A stretch of 18,958 nucleotides of DNA from Clostridia bacterium (GCA_016296985.1 JAEDHM010000011.1:1-18958), one strand, 5' to 3'; positions 7,473 to 13,865 are shown, counted from the first letter of the stretch. Notes: generated by a model not told the origin, from the sequence alone. Made by a program: numbers and translations.

Positions 7473-7894
7473 ATTAAAACACCGTTACAGTGGTCCACTT
7501 CGTGTTGAATAATTTGCGCAGTCCAATCACTGTAATCCTTTTCTCTTTTTTGCATATCCACGGTTTGATAAGAAAGACGTATTTTTTTATATCTCACGCA
7601 CTTTTTAGGAGCGCCAAGCAGGGAAAGACAACTTTCTTGAGTATGGTAGGGCAACTCCTTTTTTATAATGACGGGGTTTAGCATAATGGTGTAGGTGGGG
7701 AAAATTCCGCTTTCATCCAAAAAAGCGATAATTCTCTTTTTTACCCCAATCATATTTGCCGCCATACCAACACAGCGGTCCTTATGGGCTTTCAAGGTAT
7801 CCAGCAGGTCGTAAGCAACACTTACGTCTTCCTTTGTGGCAATTTCCGATTTTCCCGCAAGAAAAAGGGGATCGTGCATCAGTTCTTTTATCAT
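7469..7894 (-). CDS. Divergent peptide deformylase
   Basis: This 141-residue protein has the peptide deformylase fold motifs. Motif 2 is ESCLS (87-91, metal ligand Cys89) and motif 3 is HEVDH (131-135, ligands His131 and His135, catalytic Glu132). Motif 1, normally GxGLAAxQxG, reads CVGMAANMIG (41-50): the Gln that hydrogen-bonds the formyl group is Met48, and the first Gly is Cys41. True deformylases remove the N-formyl group from new proteins. Here the metal site is intact but the oxyanion-stabilising Gln is missing, so the enzyme may be slow or act on another substrate. At 141 residues it is shorter than many housekeeping deformylases. It starts 3 bp after the NERD gene with a weak ribosome binding site. 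Confidence 0.8.
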   Translation of the reverse strand: MIKELMHDPLFLAGKSEIATKEDVSVAYDLLDTLKAHKDRCVGMAANMIGVKKRIIAFLDESGIFPTYTIMLNPVIIKKELPYHTQESCLSLLGAPKKCVRYKKIRLSYQTVDMQKREKDYSDWTAQIIQHEVDHCNGVLI

Positions 7895-7897
7895 AAT

Positions 7898-8644
7898 TTA
7901 CCTATCGTATCTCTTTGTAAATTTGCAGTTTGGGAATCCCTCGCAACCCCAAAAATATCCGTTTGTACCGCTTCTTCTAACCAATTTTTTACCACAGCGG
8001 GGGCATATATTGTTTGCTACGTTTGTTTGAAGGGTGTGGATATTTTGTATATGTTCGCTTTTTGAAATAGTCTTATCGTTTGCGGCAGTCAGTTTATCAA
8101 AAACCCTTTTCATTTGCTCGGGGGTTACGTTACCTTCGCCCTTGTTGATGATTTGTTTCAAACCGTTGAGATTGTATGCTCCCATTGACTCAATAAAATG
8201 GATATTACCTTGCGGGAATATAACGGCGGATATGATGGGAATATTTTCGTCCACCACTTGGGAAACGTGATAAACGTGGCTTTTGTTTTGCTTTACAGGA
8301 TTGTAAAACTTATTTTTTACCTTTCCATATTTTAAAACTTGTGTCCACTCGTGTTGGTTGTCGTTACCATATATACGTCCTGCGTAGTTTTTTGTTTCAA
8401 TAACGTATATTCCGTTTTTGTTTATTAAAATATGGTCGATTTGAGCGGTTTTTCCTTCTCCTACTCTCAACGTGCAGTCGTTAATAACGTATTGGACACC
8501 TTCTTCGGTATTGCCAAGAATACGAGCAACCGCCTTTTCGCCTTGTCGTCCTTTTTTTTCGACAGACATGTTTAAAGATCGGCGCATTATGATAATAAAA
8601 ACAATGATGGCAACGATTACGCAAGTGGCGATTATGTACGGCAT
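7898..8644 (-). CDS. Membrane-anchored NERD protein with C4 zinc finger
   Basis: This 248-residue protein starts at ATG 8644 behind a strong GGAGGG site. Residues 3-20 form one hydrophobic anchor. The NERD (nuclease-related) domain follows: GRQGEKAVARIL (32-43), then AQIDHILINKNGIYVIETKNYAG (67-89) with a PD-(D/E)xK-like set Asp70, Glu83 and Lys85. The C-terminus is a topoisomerase-type zinc finger with Cys214, Cys217, Cys234 and Cys240. The domain order, membrane anchor, NERD, zinc finger, is common in Firmicutes. The role is predicted, not proven: nuclease-like or DNA-binding activity at the membrane. It sits between the nucleotidyltransferase (15 bp) and the deformylase (3 bp) in the operon. 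Confidence 0.88.
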   Translation of the reverse strand: MPYIIATCVIVAIIVFIIIMRRSLNMSVEKKGRQGEKAVARILGNTEEGVQYVINDCTLRVGEGKTAQIDHILINKNGIYVIETKNYAGRIYGNDNQHEWTQVLKYGKVKNKFYNPVKQNKSHVYHVSQVVDENIPIISAVIFPQGNIHFIESMGAYNLNGLKQIINKGEGNVTPEQMKRVFDKLTAANDKTISKSEHIQNIHTLQTNVANNICPRCGKKLVRRSGTNGYFWGCEGFPNCKFTKRYDR

Positions 8645-8659
8645 AGTTCCCTCCTTTTT

Positions 8660-9412
8660 TTATTCTAAAACCTCTAAAAAGATTTGGTTTAATTCCCCCC
8701 AATCTCTGGGTTTTTCCTTGGGTAAGTTGGATATAATTTCCTCAAGGTTTTCTATGGTTTTCAAAAGGTATTGATTTAGGGTAAGGATAGGTTTTCCGTG
8801 GGTAGTTTCGGGGGAGTTCATCTTGATATCCAAAAGTTTTTCTACCTCGGGGCGTATCTCGTCGTCAAGATATTCTTCCATCAATGTTTGAAATTCCATA
8901 GGAGGCGGTGTACCTTTATCCAAAATCCATTTGCAAGCAAGAAGGGGACGAATAACGTAAAAGTACTTTTTCAAGCGGACGGATTCGTCGGTAAGATATA
9001 CCTTATAGTTTTTTCTTGCGGTGCACAAATAGTGATAAAGCCCCGACTTTGAGGTAAAATATCCCTTTGCGACGTCGGAAATTTTTTCCCATTCCTTTGT
9101 GGTTTTGTAAACGATAGGGGAGGAATTCCACTCAAAGACGGTGGGGTTTGATTTGTGTAGCAAGGACAAGGTTTTTTGAATATCCCAACCGTTGATATCC
9201 AAGGTATCGTCAAGTTGCCACTCGATAACGTCACGAGTTTTGTCAAGGCGCAAGTAAAACTCTTTAGGACGGACGTAGATAAAGCGCACGTCAAAATCGC
9301 TGTCGGGGGATGCAAACCCCCAAGCCCTGCTTCCCGATTCAATGCAGTGCAAAATTTTCACTTGCTCTTTTTCTTCAATTTCCCTCAATTTTTCAAGTAT
9401 CAATTCTCTCAT
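8660..9412 (-). CDS. RlaP/YcgL-type nucleotidyltransferase
   Basis: This 250-residue protein belongs to the Pol-beta-like nucleotidyltransferases named RlaP (Pfam: RNA repair pathway DNA polymerase beta family) or YcgL. The core SGSRAWGFASPDSDFDVRF (26-44) carries the GS helix-turn and the metal-binding Asp39 and Asp41, and is followed by IYVRPKEFY. The helical C-terminal region is full length. Members transfer a nucleotide to an unknown acceptor; some are encoded beside RNA ligases. No RNA ligase is present here. The ATG at 9412 has only a weak upstream purine stretch. It lies 24 bp after the first gene of the operon. Confidence 0.83.
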   Translation of the reverse strand: MRELILEKLREIEEKEQVKILHCIESGSRAWGFASPDSDFDVRFIYVRPKEFYLRLDKTRDVIEWQLDDTLDINGWDIQKTLSLLHKSNPTVFEWNSSPIVYKTTKEWEKISDVAKGYFTSKSGLYHYLCTARKNYKVYLTDESVRLKKYFYVIRPLLACKWILDKGTPPPMEFQTLMEEYLDDEIRPEVEKLLDIKMNSPETTHGKPILTLNQYLLKTIENLEEIISNLPKEKPRDWGELNQIFLEVLE

Positions 9413-9436
9413 ATCAGTTTTAATTTTCCCATATCC

Positions 9437-10357
9437 TTATTCTTGTTGGGGAATTCCCTGCGTCATCTTGATATTGGAAAGTTTCGCATGGGAAAGAAGA
9501 TGGCAGAAATGTCCGTCGTGTTTAAAACCAAAGGTGATTCGAGTGCTTGATTGACTAGGGTTTGTCTTCTCTCCAAAGGTTTTATCGTTGATGACTATGG
9601 TATATTTTCCCGAGTTGGTAAGGGATAAAAGCATTTTAAAGTTCGAGCCTACGTTACAACAGTGTTGACCGTCGAGGAAAAAGCTTCCGCCGGTTTCACT
9701 GATTTGCGCTTCAATAAGTCCAAATTTAATATACAAGTGTCCGCCGGGGTGAGGCTTTATTCCCGAGGTGTTGACGTTACATTCGATGGAAAAATCGTCG
9801 TTTGCGCCAATTTCATAATATACGCCTTCGTCCATTTCGCTTATGTTATAGCCGTGGAATTCGATATCCTCCTCACTCGCTTTGACGTGTACGAGAGGCT
9901 CTGAGAGAAAACCTTTCAAACGTCCGTTTTCGTGATGTTGGATATTGTCAAACTTAACCCATTCGGCGTTGGAAAAGTTTACCGCCCTAATCGCTTTGCC
10001 TTGTACTATGACAACCTCGCCGGTGTATCTTGTACTTGCCCTTGTATATAAAAGTTCTAATTCGTCGCAATAGGCGCAATCAAGGTGATATTCCATGTGA
10101 GGGGAGCAATAGTTGTATTTTTTTCTTGCGCAGTCACAACCGGCAATACGTCTGCTACCGCAAACAGAACAGGGCAAAAGGTTGTCGTTTGCGTTAAACT
10201 TGCCTTGCTTAACTTCGCTTACGATAAGTCGTGCCTTGTCGGCGGAAAGTTCGTCAACGTTGACTACACGCCAGTTTAAACCAAACCTTTTTACTTCAAG
10301 CGCAAAAAATTTCCCTGTTTTTTTACAACGTGCCTTTACAAACTTTGTGTCTTCCAT
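9437..10357 (-). CDS. Cys-rich protein of unknown function, first in the operon
   Basis: I do not recognise this 306-residue protein with confidence. Residues 63-97 hold a cysteine cluster (Cys63, 66, 74, 76, 84, 94, 97, with nearby His) that should bind one or two zinc ions, recalling the zinc ribbon of TerY-C type domains. The N-terminal 60 residues look like a small separate domain (ARCKKTGKFFALEVKRFG). The C-terminal 200 residues are mostly beta strand with little charge clustering, resembling a sandwich or carbohydrate/ligand-binding fold. There is no signal peptide. The start is ATG 10357, with AAGGAGA 6 bp upstream. The open frame continues 51 codons upstream, but those codons are leader that contains the repeat. 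Confidence 0.7.
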   Translation of the reverse strand: MEDTKFVKARCKKTGKFFALEVKRFGLNWRVVNVDELSADKARLIVSEVKQGKFNANDNLLPCSVCGSRRIAGCDCARKKYNYCSPHMEYHLDCAYCDELELLYTRASTRYTGEVVIVQGKAIRAVNFSNAEWVKFDNIQHHENGRLKGFLSEPLVHVKASEEDIEFHGYNISEMDEGVYYEIGANDDFSIECNVNTSGIKPHPGGHLYIKFGLIEAQISETGGSFFLDGQHCCNVGSNFKMLLSLTNSGKYTIVINDKTFGEKTNPSQSSTRITFGFKHDGHFCHLLSHAKLSNIKMTQGIPQQE

Positions 10358-10384
10358 TTTAAATCTCCTTGTATGGTCTCTGTC

Positions 10385-10421
10385 ACGGTATCTGTCTAAT
10401 TTTTGAGGGCAAAACGTTGGG
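10385..10421. repeat. Copy B of a 37 bp direct repeat in the operon leader
   Basis: Identical at 36 of 37 positions to 10555-10591. On the minus strand it begins CCCAACGTTTTGCCCTC and continues with AAAAATTAGACAGATACCG. It ends 27 bp before the ATG of the first operon gene and continues GTGACAGAGAC, like copy A at the PIG-L gene. The 37 bp match is far beyond chance at this spacing. Confidence 0.85.
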
Positions 10422-10554
10422 AAATACTTCGACCTTTTGCTCGGGTACAGACTTCCAGTATGCGCCCTCTCAAAACGCTCGTCTTTCCCCTTGTTTTTCT
10501 CCTCAACCAATTTTATTTAAATTCAGCCATCTACCGCTCCAGAGACTTTTTTTT

Positions 10555-10591
10555 ACGGTATCTGTCTGATTTTTGAGGGCAAAACGTTGGG
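10555..10591. repeat. Copy C of the 37 bp direct repeat
   Basis: The second member of the direct repeat pair, 170 bp from the first, with one A/G difference. The flank also shares a looser AAATTCAG block (near 10519-10526 and 10637-10644), suggesting a longer degenerate duplicated unit. The remaining gene-free sequence between 10358 and 10745 shows no gene I can support. Confidence 0.85.
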
Positions 10592-10722
10592 GTATTCACA
10601 CTCAACGGTTCCTTTTAATAGAAAAGTGTTTTATATAAATTCAGTGAGAGTTTTCTTCATCATTAATATTTTGCCATATTTACAGGCAGTTGTCCATACC
10701 TTTAATATAAAGATAGATATAT

Positions 10723-10743
10723 TTTTGCGGTAAAACCGCAAAA
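10723..10743. terminator. Perfect 9 bp hairpin after the ABC permease gene
   Basis: TTTTGCGGT (10723-10731) pairs perfectly with ACCGCAAAA (10735-10743) around an AAA loop, just past the permease stop codon. The tract following it on the minus strand is A/T-mixed, not a clean T run, so termination is likely but not certain. Confidence 0.5.
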
Positions 10744-10745
10744 GA

Positions 10746-11552
10746 TTATTTTTTATCCTTCCTCTTCATTTTTCCAAAAAAGATTATTGCAAGGGAAAGA
10801 AAAATTATGCAATAGGCAAGACTTGTGAAAAATGAAATAAGAAAATCGTATTCTCCAAAAGAAAAGCCAATTTTTCCCAAACTTTCCAGGGTGTTTTTAC
10901 TTAGTCCGCTTGCAAGCCTACCTGCCATAGTCGAAGGATAAAAGGGCAAGATTCGGCAAAGGATATAAAAACCTTTTGCGGAAAGAGCAAAACTTTCCAC
11001 CGGCATCCAAGCACCGCAAAAAAGTCCGCAAGAGGATATAATCGCCGAGGTTATACCGGGGGCTGCCTTTTCCGAGAAAAGGGTACCGAATAAAACTCCC
11101 AAAGACACAAAGGTGAGCATTGTGGGAATTTGAGATAAAATTGCAAGGATATTTCCCCCAATCACAAAACTTTCACTGCGGATTGCAGAAATTATCCAAG
11201 CGGTAAAGTATAAAATTACGCTTTGTCCCAAGGTGATAGAAAGCCCTACCGCCAAATAACCCAATACAAAATCTTTGGTTTTCATGGGGGAAATGAAAAG
11301 TCTTGACAAAAAAGCGGAACTTTTATCCTTTGATACCAAAATCGTCAAAAAGAGCATAGCGAAAGAGTAAGAGAAGGTAAGTACCCCTGCAAACATCATA
11401 TCAACCGAAAACCAAAAAGCGTTTTGTGGGTTGTAAAACACTCCGTTTAGCAAGGCGAAAAGGACAACGGGCAGGGCGAGAGCGAAGACGTAACTTAAAG
11501 GATCCCTAAGCATCTCTTTTATATTGCGTTTTGCAAAATACAACGTGTTCAT
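10746..11552 (-). CDS. ABC-2 type transporter permease
   Basis: This 268-residue protein has six hydrophobic segments and the ABC-2 export permease pattern: an amphipathic N-terminal helix (KRNIKEMLRDPLSYVF), a first helix near 20-38, and the conserved segment near residues 180-195 followed by LPFYPSTMAGRLASG. It should form the membrane channel of an exporter with the ATPase encoded just upstream. Its ATG overlaps the ATPase TGA (ATGA at 11549-11552), so the subunits are made in step. Cargo is unknown. ABC-2 pairs of this type often export drugs, peptides or lipids. The protein ends in a basic KMKRKDKK tail. Confidence 0.88.
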   Translation of the reverse strand: MNTLYFAKRNIKEMLRDPLSYVFALALPVVLFALLNGVFYNPQNAFWFSVDMMFAGVLTFSYSFAMLFLTILVSKDKSSAFLSRLFISPMKTKDFVLGYLAVGLSITLGQSVILYFTAWIISAIRSESFVIGGNILAILSQIPTMLTFVSLGVLFGTLFSEKAAPGITSAIISSCGLFCGAWMPVESFALSAKGFYILCRILPFYPSTMAGRLASGLSKNTLESLGKIGFSFGEYDFLISFFTSLAYCIIFLSLAIIFFGKMKRKDKK

Positions 11553-12277
11553 AGCGCGCCTCCCGATACAAGTTGAACAAAGGCATCTTCAAAAGAGGTT
11601 GCGCCTGTTTCTTCTAAAAGACTTGAGGGCGTACCTTCGGCAACAAGTTTTCCCTTTGCCATGATACCCACTCTATCGCTTAAAGCCTCGGCCTCTTCCA
11701 TATAATGGGTGGTAAGAACTATGGTAATTTTTCCTTTAAGGTCGTTGATGATCTTCCAAAGTTCGCGTCGAGCCAAAACGTCAAGCCCCAAAGTAGGCTC
11801 GTCTAAAAACAAAATTTTGGGATCAGAGATTAAGGCAAGAGCGATTGAAAGTCTTCTTTTCATGCCACCGCTTAGCAACTCTGCCTTTTTGTTTTTAACC
11901 TCTTCAAGTCCCATTTTTGCAAGAATATTCTTTGTTTTAATCTCTCTTTCACCCTTTTCTATTCCGTATATGCTTGCAACAAACAAAAGGTTTTCCCAAA
12001 CGGAAAGTTTAGGGGCAATAGCGGTTTCTTGAGGGGAAACGTTGATTAGTTTTGACAAGGCGTTTCTATCCTTTTTTATATCAAACCCAAGCAAAAAAGC
12101 GTCTCCCGAGGTTGGGTTCGTCAGACCGCAAAGCATATTTACCGTGGTGGACTTTCCTGCTCCGTTTACCCCAAGCAAGGAATACAGTTCGCCCTCTTCA
12201 ATGGAAAGCGAAAGATTGTCAACGGCAATCAAGTCTTTGTATTTTTTACTCAAAGATTTTATTTCAATGCTTTTCAT
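11549..12277 (-). CDS. ABC transporter ATP-binding protein
   Basis: This 242-residue protein is a complete nucleotide-binding subunit: Walker A GVNGAGKST (36-44), Q-loop Gln83, signature LSGGMKR (135-141), Walker B KILFLDEP (154-161) and switch His191 in TTHYMEEAE. The sequence style (LSGGMKRR, THYMEEAE) is that of DrrA/CcmA-like exporter ATPases. It powers the ABC-2 permease encoded immediately downstream. The ATG at 12277 sits 1 bp after the TAA of the AbrB-like gene, so all three genes form one operon. No cargo-defining feature is visible. Confidence 0.93.
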   Translation of the reverse strand: MKSIEIKSLSKKYKDLIAVDNLSLSIEEGELYSLLGVNGAGKSTTVNMLCGLTNPTSGDAFLLGFDIKKDRNALSKLINVSPQETAIAPKLSVWENLLFVASIYGIEKGEREIKTKNILAKMGLEEVKNKKAELLSGGMKRRLSIALALISDPKILFLDEPTLGLDVLARRELWKIINDLKGKITIVLTTHYMEEAEALSDRVGIMAKGKLVAEGTPSSLLEETGATSFEDAFVQLVSGGAL

Positions 12278-12278
12278 A

Positions 12279-12482
12279 TTACTCTTTGGGAATAAGGTTG
12301 TTTAACAACTCTTGAAAAATTTCAGGCTTAAGTAAAGCGATACCCTTGTCATCGCCTAAAATCAAAACCATATCACCGCTTTTGATTCCGTAAAGGTCCC
12401 TTGCTTCCTTGGGAATTACGATTTGTCCTCGCTCGCCAACTTTCACAGTCCCGAAAATATGTTTTCCGTCCTTTGATACCAT
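12279..12482 (-). CDS. AbrB/MazE-like transition-state regulator
   Basis: This 67-residue protein has the swapped-hairpin AbrB DNA-binding domain: GTVKVGERGQIVIPKEARDLYGIKSGDMVLIL (11-42), with the diagnostic RGQIVIPKEAR core. Such dimers bind DNA and usually repress. The C-terminal part is a short helix. The start at ATG 12482 follows GGTGAT (as at the PIG-L gene). A longer in-frame start upstream would run back through the operator. The gene is first in an operon with an ABC exporter, a frequent arrangement in Firmicutes, and the palindrome over its promoter suggests autoregulation. It is too short to be full AbrB (about 94 residues) but normal for exporter-linked versions. Confidence 0.88.
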   Translation of the reverse strand: MVSKDGKHIFGTVKVGERGQIVIPKEARDLYGIKSGDMVLILGDDKGIALLKPEIFQELLNNLIPKE

Positions 12483-12496
12483 AAAATCACCGCCTT

Positions 12497-12529
12497 GTAT
12501 GAAAAATATGAATTTCATATAAATCATAC
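12497..12529. promoter_or_regulatory. 33 bp imperfect palindrome, likely operator
   Basis: The half-sites GTATGA-NNN-ATATGAA and TTCATAT-NNN-TCATAC mirror each other around position 12513, with 13 of 16 positions per arm conserved. It overlaps the -10 box of the AbrB/ABC operon and ends 14 bp before the AbrB start codon. Binding there would block RNA polymerase. AbrB autoregulation is the obvious reading; another dimeric repressor is possible. Confidence 0.75.
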
Positions 12530-12551
12530 CACAACAAGGGTGAAGAGTCAA
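12523..12551 (-). promoter_or_regulatory. Sigma-A promoter of the AbrB/ABC operon
   Basis: On the minus strand -35 TTGACT (12546-12551) and -10 TATGAT (12523-12528) are 17 bp apart, an excellent match to consensus. The -10 lies inside the palindrome. Confidence 0.8.
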
Positions 12552-12572
12552 GGGGTAGGGGTATAGGATAAA

Positions 12573-12601
12573 TTGACAAGAGGGCGAAAAGGTGGTAAAA
12601 T
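12573..12601 (+). promoter_or_regulatory. Consensus sigma-A promoter placing the transcript start on the ATG
   Basis: -35 TTGACA (12573-12578) and -10 TAAAAT (12596-12601) are 17 bp apart. The transcript should begin at about 12608, and the start codon of the membrane protein is at 12609. It is back to back with the AbrB promoter; the two -35 boxes are 21 bp apart. Confidence 0.75.
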
Positions 12602-12608
12602 ATGGGGT

Positions 12609-13427
12609 ATGGAAAAGGAAGGATTGAAAAAATATCTTGAGAATACCCTAGGGGCTATTGACAGTATATGGGGTGTGATAAAAACTGCGGATACCGTAAG
12701 GCTTGTTTCCACCTATCTCATTTATACTGCCTATCTGGTTTACAGGATTGCAACCGGCGGCGGATATCTTGCCCTTAATATTTGCTTGCTTGCCCTTACC
12801 TTTTTCTACGGCGTTTTTGCCCTAACCCAAAAGGTGGTTGGCAAAAAGTACATCAGCGCAAAGGTGAAAAAAGGGGTAGATACTACCTATACCGTATTCA
12901 AAAGGATTTTTACTTTCGTCGGACTTGGCCTTACCCTTTCCTCTATTTTGGTGGCAGTCAACGACTTTACCGCTTTGGATTTTGCCTTTGCAATTTTAAG
13001 CGGTGTATTCGCTTGCTTGCAAATTATTTTCGATATCCTCTTTGCTTTGGTTGGCAAGTGTTTTGAAATTATCAAAACTGCGATTATGGCTGACGTAAAC
13101 AACTTTATGGACGAGCACGAAAAACAAATTAATATGGTTAAAGGGGCGGTAAACGCCGTTGGTAAAATCGGAAAGGGTTTTGCCGCCATAGGAAGATTGA
13201 AAAATAAGCTTTTACCTAAAAAGGAAAAGAAAAATCTTCCTCCCTCTGATGCCGAGCCTACTTTACCCCCTACCGAGCTTTCGGCTGAAATTGATCATCC
13301 CACTCCTTGCGAGGTTGCGGTAACCGAGTTACCTGCGCCAAGTGAGGAAACCTCTTCTCTTCCTGCTCCCGTTGAGGAAAAGGAAGAGGGTAAAAATAAG
13401 AAAAAATTTGGATGGAAAAGAAAATGA
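12609..13427 (+). CDS. Four-helix membrane protein with Pro-rich cytoplasmic tail
   Basis: I do not recognise this 272-residue protein. It has four likely membrane helices (about 32-48, 53-73, 101-118, 122-150), an amphipathic region to about 195 with repeated Gly/Ala turns, then a Lys-rich segment and a Pro/Glu-rich disordered tail (205-260) ending in a basic KNKKKFGWKRK. Such a tail should lie in the cytoplasm. The ATG at 12609 sits directly on the predicted transcript start with no Shine-Dalgarno at the right distance, so translation may be leaderless. The TGA overlaps the ATG of the DUF4250 gene, so the two are coupled. Frames continue upstream to 12573 but would begin inside the -35 box. 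Confidence 0.78.
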   Translation: MEKEGLKKYLENTLGAIDSIWGVIKTADTVRLVSTYLIYTAYLVYRIATGGGYLALNICLLALTFFYGVFALTQKVVGKKYISAKVKKGVDTTYTVFKRIFTFVGLGLTLSSILVAVNDFTALDFAFAILSGVFACLQIIFDILFALVGKCFEIIKTAIMADVNNFMDEHEKQINMVKGAVNAVGKIGKGFAAIGRLKNKLLPKKEKKNLPPSDAEPTLPPTELSAEIDHPTPCEVAVTELPAPSEETSSLPAPVEEKEEGKNKKKFGWKRK

Positions 13428-13606
13428 GTTTACCTCAAGATTGCTATATTTTATTGTCCTATATAAACACCAAATTGCGCTCGGGCGCCGATTTAGAAGA
13501 CTTGTGTTACGACAACGATATATCCTTTGCCGACCTGTGCAAAAAACTTGAAGGAATCGGGTATATTTACGATAAAAACAAAAATGCTTTTGTAAAAGGA
13601 GTATAA
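13424..13606 (+). CDS. DUF4250 protein
   Basis: This 60-residue protein matches the small DUF4250 family: MSLPQDCYILLSYINTKLR at the start, then a helical Asp/Leu-rich middle (DLEDLCYDNDISFADLCKKLEGIGY) and a short YIYDKNKNAFV end. The family has no known function and is common in clostridia. The ATG at 13424 overlaps the previous stop codon (ATGA); an upstream in-frame ATG at 13412 is possible but the family begins at M-x-L-P. It ends 1 bp before the next gene. Confidence 0.82.
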   Translation: MSLPQDCYILLSYINTKLRSGADLEDLCYDNDISFADLCKKLEGIGYIYDKNKNAFVKGV

Positions 13607-13607
13607 T

Positions 13608-13865
13608 ATGAAAAAACACTATGATATGAAGGTTAGCGGAGTTTGCTCCCGTATGGTAAGTTTTGATATCGAAGACGGAATCGTTAAAAACGTCAAGTTT
13701 TTAGGCGGATGCCGTGGTAACACCACCGGCGTTGCATCCCTTGCCGAGGGTATGCCCGCTGAAGAAATCGTAAAAAGACTTAGGGGTATCCAATGCCGTG
13801 GCAACACCTCTTGTCCCGACCAATTTTCCAAGGCCGTTGAAAAGGCTTTAAATGAAGAAGCGTAA
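13608..13865 (+). CDS. TSCPD domain protein (TIGR03905-type)
   Basis: This 85-residue protein carries the TSCPD domain, named for its conserved motif, here TSCPDQFSKA at 67-76. The upstream GGCRGNTTGVASLAEGM (33-49) and IQCRGN before the motif are family landmarks, with conserved Cys13, Cys35, Cys63 and Cys69. TSCPD domains also occur in vitamin B12-dependent ribonucleotide reductases, where they likely bind metal; the free-standing form has no assigned role. A strong AGGAG lies 5 bp upstream of the ATG. It is the last gene of the three-gene unit, directly before a strong terminator. Confidence 0.88.
   Translation: MKKHYDMKVSGVCSRMVSFDIEDGIVKNVKFLGGCRGNTTGVASLAEGMPAEEIVKRLRGIQCRGNTSCPDQFSKAVEKALNEEA

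Noticed and set aside
4433..10357. The operon as a complete known defence system
   Set aside because: No helicase, toxin pair, reverse transcriptase, methylase or typical effector is present; NERD and nucleotidyltransferase genes alone do not define a defence system.
12573..12608. Twelve extra N-terminal codons for the membrane protein
   Set aside because: They would begin inside the -35 box of a consensus promoter, upstream of the transcript start.
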